A DNA stretch of 64,000 nucleotides from Alopecurus myosuroides (lineage: Eukaryota; Streptophyta; Magnoliopsida; Poales; Poaceae), in the NCBI GenBank assembly GCA_028641055.1, contig CM054063.1, forward strand, positions 48,791,920 to 48,855,919. The letters run 5' to 3'. This document shows positions 11,410 to 21,259 of this stretch, piece by piece. How positions within the stretch are numbered: position 1 is the first letter of the stretch; every line of letters starts with the position of its first letter. A program made the translations under genes and the position numbers. The notes beneath the pieces are model-generated. The model had not been told where the DNA came from and did no database searches. It saw only the letters and a list, made by a program, of their open reading frames with translations.

Positions 11410-12217
11410 TGAGAACTATGTATATATTTTTCTGCCAATTGTATGCGACGAAACTATGTATATGCATGGGGTCTGATATCGATGTGCACTTATTATAAAT
11501 TTAATGTACCTTGTTCTGTATTTCAAATGTGTGGACTTATATTATTTGAAACATAAAGGAAACAAATAGAAATTAAACAAGAAGGAAACAACGGAAAACA
11601 ATAGAACACATAAAGAAAAAACAATAGAAAACAACTAAAACCAAAATAATGAAAAGAGAAAACAAGAAGGAAATATTGGAAAACAATTGAAAACATAAAG
11701 GGAATAATTGAAAACATAAAGGGAATAATTGAAAACATAAAGGGAATAATGAAAAACAAAAAAAATTATTATTTGTAATGTGTTTGAAATTAATTTGTAA
11801 TGTGTTTAAATTATTATAGAAATTAAATGTCTTTGAATAATTTAAACAAATAAAGAAAACAAAAAAAACATTATTATTTGTAATGTGTTTGAAAGTAATG
11901 TGTTTGAATTATTATAAATTAAATGTCTTTGAATAATTTAAACAAATAAAGAAAACAAAAAAAAACATTATTATTTGTAATGTGTTTGAAATTAATTTGT
12001 AATGTGTTTGAACTAATGAAATGTGTCTTTGAATAATTTAAATGCATGTATTATTTAAATAAACATATTATTTAAATGCATGTATTATTCAAATAAACAT
12101 ATTATTTAAATGCATGTATTATTTAAATGCATTACATATTATTTAAATGCATGTATTATTTAAATAAACATATTATTTAAATGCATGTATTATTTAAATG
12201 CAGTAAATAAAAAAGGG
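11410..12217. repeat. AT-rich tandem repeats downstream of the transposase gene
   Basis: A ~20-bp unit (GGGAATAATTGAAAACATAAA) is repeated about three times at 11690-11757. A block containing TTATTATTTGTAATGTGTTTGAA is repeated three times between 11765 and 12005. A TTTAAATGCATGTATTATT unit is repeated about six times at 12040-12200. No coding sequence is seen. It is CACTA interior, probably 3' UTR and spacer of the transposase gene. Confidence 0.8.
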
Positions 12218-12334
12218 TAGCGCTGGGCAACAGAGCAGCTGGTTCGCCAGCGCTAAGTTACCGCTGGCGAACATGGATTGTTCGCCAGCGGTAACTTAGC
12301 GCTGGCGAACCAGCTGCTCTGTTCGCCAGCGCTA
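12218..12334. repeat. 117-bp near-perfect palindrome built of subterminal motifs, inside the CACTA
   Basis: Two 56-base arms (12218-12273 and 12279-12334) are reverse complements except for a two-base difference, around a 5-base loop TGGAT. Each arm holds several CGCTGGCGAAC motifs identical to those at the transposon ends, though this site is 5.4 kb from the left end. It may be a remnant end of another CACTA or an internal binding platform. Confidence 0.9.
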
Positions 12335-15179
12335 CGCCCCACCTGTGTGCCACTTACAGGCGGACCCTTACTGTCTCTGTACATCCTCAACACTTAGCCG
12401 TTTTCGCGCCCCTCTCGATCGATCGCGTGCAACTGACAGAGAACGCCGACGATCGCCGCACCTCGCCTCCGTCCATCTGCCTCCCCTCGCCTCCGTCCGT
12501 CTACGCCACCTCGCCGGACGTCGACGTCCCCCCTGCGCGCACTGCCCCTCCCCTCTCTCCTCTCTTCTTCCTCCAGCCACTGCCCCGCTCACTCACGGCC
12601 ACCTCCCAGCCCCCGCTCGCCGCCGACCATCCTCTGCCCTTCTCCGGCCACCTCTAGCCCAGGTCGTCTCCGGCCACCTCCCTGCAGCTCCCGCACGCCT
12701 CCCCTGTGGCGGAGCTGCCACTTGTAGGCTGCTTCTGCCCTCTCTTCTGCCCTGCACGGCAGGTGTTCGACCATTGTTCTGCAAGAACAACAGGTAATGT
12801 TTTTCTTTTATTTTTTTGTCTATGATTTACTTTTTTGATGTTTGGTTCCTTGGGTATCTTTTCAAGAGCGAATTGCACTTGGTTAGTCTACTTTTAAGAT
12901 ATTTAAGCACATACTCATTAGTAATCTGTTTAGGAATAAATTTCTGCCTGATGATCTTGCTGCCCATGGAATTAATGCGTTCCAAAAATTTCTGCACAGG
13001 CTAGGCAACACCTCAGCAATGCATCATGTGAAAACAAGCACTAGTCTAATTCGACAATATAGAAAACCATAGCCGGCTAAGAGAGAACATTCTTAGGAAA
13101 ATTTGTAATTCGAACCGTAACAAACCCGAGATGCAGATCAAACACTGCAACTCGCCACTCAGTTTACAATACAGATACAATTTTAAAACCGCCTCAGAAC
13201 CACCAAATTCAAAGAAAAAATCAGGGATGAGCACATCACAACTAACAACCTAGCCCACATACAGGTGGATGATTATTCAAAGCAAACGGCTATGAGTGAC
13301 ATTGGTGGCGTCCATCCTCAAGATTTTATCCATCTAACACTAGCACTAGCACTTGTATTCTGGAATGTTGAATCCATCTAACACTAGCACTTGTATTCTG
13401 GAATCTGAAACTTACACAGTCACATATCCTTATGCTTCACAGTACGCATGGTATTGTAGTACAACTTTGTGAATTCTGGAACAAGTAAAAGGAGTGATGC
13501 CCCTAAGACCTGATTCCTGTTAATGCATGATTATGTTGACATAGTGGTAGAAAGAGTGTGCTACATGCTGCTGCTAACAAGTAGAAGGTAGTTTCCATTT
13601 GTACTTTGTGTGCTACATGCTGCTGCTGCTAACAAGTAGAAGTACTGGCTGTGTGTGTGTGTGTACTAGCAGTTTAAATGTCCATGTTCTTGGATTTGGG
13701 TGCTATTGGTTCGATAATGTGGTTAGCCAGCAATGGATTTACCCTTAATTTACTTGATGTGTGATGCTTGAAATCCAGGCTATGATCTGTGTTGGATAGG
13801 AATTTTATTGTGCCCTAAATTAATTCTCTGTTGCTATGTGCTGTGAGATGATATTGGTGATGGAGTGATGCTGTTGGTGGAAAATTATTTTGAGGTTACT
13901 CCCCATGTGGTTATGGTGTACTGATACACCTAGGGTTGGCTCCAAATGATGGATTCCTGTTACTTGTTATTGGATAGCAATTCTTATTACTAAGTATACA
14001 ATTCCTAGTGTTCTGTGGATGTGCTAGATGATTGAGAGGTGTTACTCTGAATTTTATTCAGAGAATATGCCCTTAATACTTGCATCTATCTATTTGTTTT
14101 CACTTCATGATTCTCTTGGTTCTGTGTGTGTGTGTGGCATAAACCAGTGCACTAGCTATTGCTTTATCTCAAAATTCCTTTGCTATAAACCTCTCTATCC
14201 TATTTCTTGGTATCAGCTGATAAGAACAGAGCACTACTTTTGATATTTTTTCCTTCTTTGATACTACTGAATTAAGAACAGATATTTCCACTTGTTTCCT
14301 TTGCCCCAAGCCCATGATGCATAGCCTGAGGCCTTTCTTTAATTAAGAGCAGATACTTGACTTGATTTGCCCCTAAACAATTTTTATCTGATAAGAACAG
14401 TTGCTTCCCTGTTGATTAAGCCCCTAGCCAGTGATGCAAAGCCTGAGGCCCAAGTTTAAATAAGCCTGGGGCTTGTTCCTCTGCTATTGGTGCTCTGTAA
14501 TACCTATGTGGGCACAACTACTTGTTCAATTGCTTTTCCCATGTTGGTACTGAAAGAATGTTTCTATCTAGCTGCCTGTATCTACACTTGATGAATGCTC
14601 GCAGTTGTCTGTACCTAAACTCTAACATGAGTACTGTATCTTACCATTTGATGGCTGCCTGTATCCACTTGATGGCTGCAATTGTTGTTAGTTAAAACCT
14701 GACTATCTTGTTAGTTAAAACCTGGCTGCAATTGTTTTGCTGGGCTGAATCCTGATGGTAGCAAGCCTGCTTAGCTGAATTTTATAATTCTGTAGCACTT
14801 TGTGCTAGATAGCTTGGTTACTCTGCCTGATCCATGTATTTTGCTAGCTGTAATCATGTTTCATTTTGATAATGGCTAGCAGTAATCATGTTTCTGTTAG
14901 CAATTTATATGCATGTCCTGTCTTGATATCTAAATATGAATCTGGATATCTCAATTGTTTTTGGTGGTTGGTGATGGTTGGTGGTTATGGATGGTGGTGT
15001 ATGGTTGGTGGTTATGGATGGTGGTGTATGGATGGTGGTGATGGATGGTGGTGATGGATGGTGGAGATGGTGTGTGGTCGTGTGGATATGTGCCCACCTT
15101 CGTGTGGATGACGATGATAATATGAGGGGTGGGATTATATGAGGGGTGGGTTTTTATGTGCAGGTACCCCACGTGAGTC
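12335..15179. other. Non-coding CACTA interior between the two genes
   Basis: 12345-12790 is C-rich (repeated CGCCTCCGTCC) and ends at a possible splice donor CAACAG|GTAATG near 12792, so it could be a transcribed leader. No frame has recognisable domains. 13330-13400 and 13550-13640 contain short direct duplications. The rest is TG-rich, intron-like sequence. A minisatellite is listed separately. Confidence 0.6.
14962..15072. repeat. GGTGGTGATGGAT-type minisatellite
   Basis: Repeated GGTTATGGATGGTGGTG and GATGGATGGTGGTG units run for about 110 bases. The sequence is low in complexity, so the frames crossing it are not genes. Confidence 0.85.
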
Positions 15180-15307
15180 CCTATTTGCCGGAATGTTGAT
15201 TAATTTCCGTTCCGGCAAATTTGGGTACTCCATTTGTGATATTTTTAGCAAAGGTCATGCCGAAATTTTCCGTGAATTTTGGCATGATCTTTGCTAAAAA
15301 ATATCAC
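15180..15307 (+). promoter_or_regulatory. Leader element with two stem-loops before the second CACTA gene
   Basis: This is the third copy of the element found twice at 7579-7822. Here the outer arms are perfect: ATTTGCCGGAA (15183-15193) pairs with TTCCGGCAAAT (15210-15220). A second, stronger stem pairs 15236-15267 with 15275-15307 (32-33 bases, one gap and a few mismatches, 7-base loop). It lies about 100 bases before the acceptor at 15400-15405 and the ATG at 15408. A shared regulatory or RNA-level function in both genes is inferred. Confidence 0.55.
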
Positions 15308-15407
15308 AACTTAGAGTGTCCGAGAAATTTGGACTCATATGGGGTATACATCGTCTAAATTGTAGGATTTGTTGAACTTATTTCGGGTTTTCTCTCCTTC
15401 CTTAGAT

Positions 15408-18400
15408 ATGGCTCACAACGACGAGGCGGGTGGTTCTGGTCTCGGACACGGCGGAGACAACGACGATGCGTGGCTTTCTATGCTAAGCGCCGGAGGCGGA
15501 CCCGTAGATCCGCACCCGGATCTAGAGATGGAGGGCGACGATGCAGACGACGAGATGGACGAAACCGTTCGCCAGGAGCTAGAGCCACACAACGATACAT
15601 CGGGCGCAGAAGGTGATCAAACCGGTAGTGGCACCGGGGATACCGCCTCCGGTAGCGAGGCGGCGGCTAGGCGCAAAGAGAGGCGGCACAACATGCTCGC
15701 CACCATGCGGGAAGAGTTCACGGAAGTGGACCCCAAGAGCGGTGCTCCCCTCGAGCCGGAGAGTTATGCCAAGGGCTATGGAAACCAGATAGGCTGCATA
15801 GCTCGAGACTTCGGCAACGTTAATATGGAGCACCTCAGAGCTAAAGAAAACAAGGCTAATGCCGCCCTGCTGATTGAGAAGCTGCACACAAGGTACAAAT
15901 TCCCGGATCCTTACGACAACCAGGACCTGAAGAAGAATCTGGTCAACTCCTTAGCACTGGGAAAGTTCGCCAAGGCGTTTACGACTTGGAGATCCAGTTT
16001 GTGGGAGATGCTTGCGAAGGGTAAGGATTTTGATGAGATCCATAAGATGTGGCCCTCCATTTCCGAGGAAGACTTGGCCCAATTCAAGATCGACGAACTA
16101 AAACCGGAAAGGATTGCGCTGACTAAATGGGGGAAAGAACAGCGAAAAAAGAACATTGGCCCTCACAATCTCGGAAGCCGGGGTTACCTTGGGAAGCAGA
16201 AAGTATGGGAAAAGGAGGATTCGAAGAGAGAAGGGCCGAACCCGTTTGACAAGATCACCGACCCGCAGGTGAGAAATTTTGTCAGGGCCCATTATAGGGA
16301 AGATCCCAAAAAGCCCGGCGATCTTGTGTTGAACGAGAAGGTCAAGCTGCTCGAGAATAAGTATCTCGAGGAAGAAGAAAAAGAACGCCTATCTCAATCT
16401 GACGGGGGGTCCTCGATGACGACGAACAAGGACCCGTATGACACCCCTTTCATTAGGGCGCTTAACGCGATGAAGGGAGTGCCCCTTGACAAGAAGCCGC
16501 ATCGTGTCCATGTGCATGGCCTCGGAAAGGGTCATCGGCATGCGCACTACTACCCCGACACCAAGGAAAAGCGTAAGGAGCGGAACAAGGGCCCGGAGAA
16601 GACGGTCGACGAGCTTGTGAACGAGAGGCTCAATGAGCTCCTCCCTACCATCTGTTCGACCGTCGCTCAGTCCTTAGCGCCGTGGATGCTAGGTGGAGGA
16701 CAAGGGCTGCTCCCGCAGATAAACATAGCCCAAATGGTGCAGCCAGCGCCGCACAACGTGGCCCCCGTCGTGGCGCCGCAGAACGTGGCCCCCGTCGTGG
16801 CGCCGCAGAACGTGGCCCCCGTCGTGGCGCCGCAGAACAAGGCCCCCGTCGTGGCGTCTGCTGCGCGGAACGAGCCGGCCCCCAACCCTCAACCGGAAGG
16901 TCGCAAAGATCCGTCGCCGCCCCGCCACATCTCTTCAACGCCGCCGCCGACACTTAGCGGTCCATCCCCCTTGTCCGAGCTCAATGCCCTCACGGTAATT
17001 CAACATGCACTGCTTAATTATATATTATGACTTGATTCGTGACGGCATCAGTCTCTAACAACGATCGCGCGACGTTTCGCAGGCCGACGAGACGGGATGC
17101 ACATTGCTCCTTAATGTGAACGGCGAGTTAAAGGACGTCGCCAAAGGAAAAATCATCACACCTCTGAACCGCGTATCCCACGGCGTTCGTATGCCCGAGG
17201 ACGTGTTCAGAGTGACATTAAGTCGGGTGCTCCCTGGTTGTGGTGCTCTCGATCCTCCGAACCAACCACCCGCAGCCGACAGCGAGTTGAACCTGGAGCA
17301 ATGCTTGGTTTGGCCATTGACCTGGCCGAAATCACTAATTCGTTTGGAAAGTACTCCTGCCAACACTCCAACACCGGTCCAGGGGTCGGGGCACCCGAGC
17401 CAACACAAGGATTTCTCACCTGCAAAGTCCGTGCAGCACGACGGCGACGAAGATGAGAACCCGAATGACTACCTCGTCGATGATCCTTACAAGGGGGCGC
17501 CCGGCCTGGATGATCTTGATCAACTTTTCTTGCCAGCGGAGGAAGCGGATAAATATCGATGCACAAAGCGTCTTTTCTCTTCTCAAGAGCCGGCAGTCCC
17601 CGAGCAAGAAGTCATCAGCCAGGATGCCCTCAAAGAGGAGGTAGCGGATGTATTTCATAAGAGTCAGCCTAAGAAGACGACACGGAAAAGAACTAAGAAG
17701 AGTTCTGCCGTTGCATCGATGAGCCAACCGGTGGAGGGGACCAAGTCTAAGCCGCAGACAGGACGTGTATTGGACAGGATACCCATAACCGACTGGCATC
17801 AGATCCATCAGTTGGGCAAACCGATGCTTCCGCCGAGGTTGGTCGCATTGCTGTCAGGTGATATGCGTCGCGTCCATGACGGTGTACTATATATGGAGGA
17901 GATGCTTCTGAAAGAGAAAATCCAACGCTGCCGGTTTTGGTCGCAAAGGTGCCATCTACGGCGGGATTTGTCACTGAAGGCAACGCAAACAAGATCATCA
18001 TTAGATTTGACGACATTTTCCGGATGTTCCACATGAAATCACTCCACTCGTCAATCGTCCGTCTGTTTACGCTCAGCTTGGCGCATCAGCTATCCGTAGA
18101 GAATGTCAAAAACATCGGGCTAGCAGACCCCTACTACATGCACGACATGTACTTGAACAACCCCAGGGGTAGGGCAAAAGCGACAAAGAACCTCGAACAA
18201 GTGTTGCTCACTAACCATATGAACAAGAGGATCACCCTCGTGCCCTACTTTCCTGAGTAAGTTATATTTCCCATCTTTACATAAGTTTGCGCATATACAA
18301 TTTTTGAGGATTATATATATGGACTCTCCTGTTTTGCGCAGAAACAAATACGGCACCCTCATCATGCTCTACCCGAGAGACGCGCACGCAGTATATCTCA

Positions 18401-18924
18401 ACTCCGGGAGTACGATGAAGGAGAAGAACTACACCATCATCAAGTCTGTTCTCAATGATGCTATGGATGGCTACATCCGGGGGGAAGGATTCTGCGACAG
18501 GAAGAAACAAATTCAAGGCAAATATGTGTTCAGACACAGAACAGAGTTTCCCTGCCCCAAGCAGGCGCCAGGCGGCCAAATGGAGGCATGGTACTTCATC
18601 CAACACATGACGGAGATCGTGAAGGACCAACATAGTCTGCAATACATGTCTGCTGTGGACAAATGGTCTCGCAGCATCGTGGAATGGTCTGATGCTGAGT
18701 ACAGACAAAACTTTGGTCGCATCCAGCGCAAGCTCTGCACAATCATCTATAAGGATGTAGTAACTGCAGGATCTACCTTCCACTGGAACACCCCACCGTC
18801 TAACAATGAGTTGCGACAATGTGTGCTAGAGCAGACTGACGAGAGACCATTCAACTCGTTAGAAGGTGCTCTTCCGTTCCCGCCGGAGAAGAAACAGAAG
18901 ATCACAACATCGAGGAAGAAATGA
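15408..18924 (+). pseudogene. Second CACTA gene (TNPA/Transposase_24 + Transposase_23 + Ulp1-like), frameshifted
   Basis: Exon 1 runs from the ATG at 15408 (after acceptor CCTTAG) to 16994. It has an acidic N-terminus, then a Transposase_24-type domain at about residues 100-320 (SYAKGYGNQIG, HTRYKFPDP, DPQVRNFVRAHY), then a four-fold NVAPVVAPQ repeat. The intron is 16995-17082. Exon 2 (17083-18256) starts with a Transposase_23 (TNP1)-like domain (NGELKDVAKGKI, CLVWPLTWP). A base lost in the A-run near 17919 shifts the frame, which continues from about 17937. The intron 18257-18341 (GTAAGT...GCAG) leads to exon 3 with an Ulp1-protease-like tail (NKYGTLIMLYPRDA, FPCPKQAPGG). That tail lacks the expected HW and CG catalytic motifs, so it is probably inactive as a peptidase. 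Stop at 18922. Confidence 0.85.
16755..16862 (+). repeat. 27-bp coding tandem repeat (NVAPVVAPQ x4)
   Basis: Three nearly identical 27-bp units and a fourth diverged unit encode a proline/valine linker in exon 1 of the second CACTA gene. The repeats keep frame. Confidence 0.9.
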
Positions 18925-19489
18925 TCGACGGTATGTATTCGATTCGTTACGAATTGCTCCTAATAAGAACTTGTGATTTCCTTTGCCGGTCTAATGCTTT
19001 TATCTTGGTCTACAGAGAGATGAAGAAGTGGACGGCGCGCTGGCCCTAGCGAAAGATCGCAAGCGGAGGCGGAAGCTAAAGCGGAGGCGGACCGTATATC
19101 TAGTCTTCTTTGCGATTGATCCCTATATCGCGCGTACGTTGTATAGATGTCGTCATACCTTTGTAATCGTTGAACTAATTAGATGGCTATATTTTGGGTT
19201 CAAAATCTTCCGACATAAACGTGTTATTGAGATCAATGTGTTGTATTCGTACTTATGAGAATTGGATATGGATGCATATGTATCGATATGTTAATTTCGT
19301 TATCGATGTGTTAAATTCGTTATGGATGGATGCATATGTATCTATGATTTATCGATGTGCTATAAGTGATTTATATGTGTGAAGTTTATAAATTATAGAA
19401 TTTGAATGTATTTGGACCTGGGAATATACAGAATCAGAATATACAAACTGTTATACAAAAAAAAAGAAAAATACAAACCTTGGAAACTT
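18925..19489 (+). other. 3' end of the second CACTA gene; AT-rich tail
   Basis: A possible last exon follows an acceptor near 19017 (CTACAG) and is rich in lysine and arginine codons (repeated AAGCGGAGGCGG), but the preceding frame already stops at 18922. From 19190 on there are repeated TATCGATGTG/GGATGCATATGTAT segments and no coding signal. Confidence 0.5.
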
Positions 19490-19755
19490 ACCACTGGCGA
19501 ACATAGTACCTACCGCTGGCGAACAGTACCACTGGCGAACAGGATGACTACCGCTGGCGAACCAGTACCGCTGGCGAACAGAGGAGCTACCGCTGGCGAA
19601 CATAGCGCTGGCGAACAAGGCTTTGTTCGCCAGCGGTAACATGCACTACCGCTGGCGAAGTGATGTTCGCCAGCGGTAACCTGCTACCACTGGCGTGGTA
19701 GCGCTGGCGAACACATGTTCGCCAGCGGTAGCTGAAAATTGTTCGTCACTGGTAG
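19490..19755. repeat. Right subterminal repeats of the CACTA
   Basis: About ten CTGGCGAAC motifs occur, mostly in direct orientation between 19494 and 19616 and inverted at 19624-19735. Spacing is about 17-24 bases in the direct block. Some copies begin CCACTGGCG instead of CCGCTGGCG. Confidence 0.9.
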
Positions 19756-20100
19756 CCAATTTCCTACTAGTGATTTCCTCCACAGCTTCAGGCCATGATG
19801 ACAAACGGCCATTGAAGCCTCCGCCTTCGAATGAGCCCTGAAGTACTACTGAAAATGTTCAGAAATGTTGCCCAAATTTCAGATTTTAGAGTGTCATTTT
19901 CTTCAGGACTGCACAGGGCGTTTCGGGATTGCATGAACCCATCCCGGGATTGCATGAACTCATCCCGAAAATACGGGTACCCGAATTATCGGGTAACAGA
20001 TATTCTGAGTGAACTTCGGGTGTCTTTCTTTGAAACCCAAACTTCAAATAGCCGAATAACCGATAATCGGGTAAACCCGAACGCCCGGCCCGACAACTGG

Positions 20101-20760
20101 GACCCTACTTACATTCGTTTTCCTTATCCACTCGACCCGTAAGGTAGGTTTTGTAGGTCGGTTCGTGTAGACACTCGTCGCCAGGTCTGAGTCTTGACAT
20201 GCCAATGGGTTTTCCTGAAGGTCCTCGTAGTTGGGCCGCAACCGATACCTTTTCCATGGGGGGGGGGCCTTCGGGCATCCCCACGTCAGTATATCCATAG
20301 TGCTTGGTAGATTCGAAGATTCAACAAGGGACTCCAATCGGACTCATCAGATAATACTCGACTGAAGCACCTGCATATGTTTATACAAATATTTCCGAAG
20401 ACATTTGACTTCCATGAACAATCCGATGAATCAGTAGGCATACTCTGATAATCGAGGGATGAGGCTTAGCATACTCTGATAATCCGATGAACCTTACACG
20501 TGTGTAGTTCAAGGACAATTAATCCCACTTGGGAGGACACATAACTAGCCATCTCAAACTCGGGTCCCTAGGCAGTACCTAGCGTAATGCAACTTAAGCC
20601 GTCGAGGTCTTATCAAGTTGAACTCCAGTTTTAGTATGTTTTACCCAATGCGCCTGTCGGGATTTTCTTAATGCAGTAGGCATGGGAACGACTAGGTGGC
20701 ACAGCGGTCGTGCCCACCTAGTCAGTTTTACGGGTCTTACCTACACGTGGCATCCAGTTT
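20101..20760 (-). mobile_element. LTR fragment, outer part, continuation of 5785-6102
   Basis: Together with 5785-6102 this would give an LTR of about 1 kb on the minus strand, split by the hAT-like element. The ACAACTNG duplication lies between the two parts. At 20683-20720 there is an inverted repeat (GACTAGGTGG...CCACCTAGTC). The outer LTR boundary is not clear, so the end coordinate is approximate. No genes. Confidence 0.4.
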
Positions 20761-21259
20761 TATGATGCAGCAGATGCGATCTGGGAGTGACTTTTTATTT
20801 TCAGGACTCGCACCTTGGTACTAAGCGTGGAGGTAAATATATACTCATGCATTTTTTTCCTCACCGGATGAATTAGTCTCATTTTCGAGAAGATATGATA
20901 GATATTTAAAAAAGAACTACACACGTGTAAGGTTCTTGCCTGTAGCTGGTCATACATGACGCACAAAATCTGCTTCACCGCAGCATCCCTGTCAAAGATG
21001 GGACATATAAGCCCGAAATCCCCCACATGTCAAGGGACGGCTAATGGGGTAGATGTATGACTGGATTTGACTATTTGATTCTATTGTGATAATCGAGTAA
21101 TCAATCGTAATAGCTCCTCGATTTCTGCGCATGGTGGGGAAAGCAATTTCCCATCCTCTCATCTCCCTGCTGCCACGTGTATGCACTTGTTTCTTAGGTT
21201 TTGCACCGACGGCTCTGATCCATCGAACCTCTATATAAAAGCTAACAAAAAGGTGAAGA
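20761..21259 (+). promoter_or_regulatory. Possible promoter cut by the Gypsy insertion
   Basis: A TATA box (CTATATAAAA, 21231-21240) follows a region with CACGTG-like sequence (GCCACGTGTATG near 21172). Only 19 bases remain before the LTR starts at 21260, so any downstream gene has been separated. No coding sequence is seen; the call rests on the TATA box alone. Confidence 0.3.

Larger units (their letters stand above)
6775..19772 (+). mobile_element. CACTA (En/Spm) transposon, 12,998 bp, structurally complete
   Basis: It begins CACTAGTAGAGAA at 6775 and ends TTCCTACTAGTG at 19772, and is flanked by the 3-bp duplication ATT (6772-6774 and 19773-19775). Both ends carry dense arrays of the subterminal motif CGCTGGCGAAC in both orientations. 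The interior holds a TNP2-type transposase (7897-11409) and a second spliced gene of TNPA/Ulp1-like type (15408-18924), both on the plus strand in the usual order for grass CACTAs. The first gene is open throughout, whereas the second has a frameshift. The element could therefore supply transposase but probably not its partner protein. Family name not assigned. Confidence 0.95.
6103..20092. mobile_element. hAT-like non-autonomous element (~990 bp without its nested CACTA)
   Basis: The two ends share a GGCCGGGC core followed by ACCCG-rich sequence in inverted orientation. They are bordered by ACAACTCG (6095-6102) and ACAACTGG (20093-20100), an 8-bp duplication with one mismatch, as expected for hAT transposition. 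Both subterminal parts are crowded with CCCGAA/CGGGT motifs (6120-6270 and 19960-20085). The interior (6300-6774, 19776-19950) has no transposase. It includes ~80 bases (6530-6610) also found at 35906-35985. The CACTA at 6775-19772 sits inside it. Terminal repeats are imperfect, so the assignment is moderate. Confidence 0.5.

Noticed and set aside
12345..12797. 150-codon C-rich plus-strand frame inside the CACTA
   Set aside because: Open in several frames because of base composition; proline/arginine-rich with no domain; more likely a transcribed leader.
14866..15172. Frames on both strands across the GGTGGTGATGGAT minisatellite
   Set aside because: Low-complexity repeats only.
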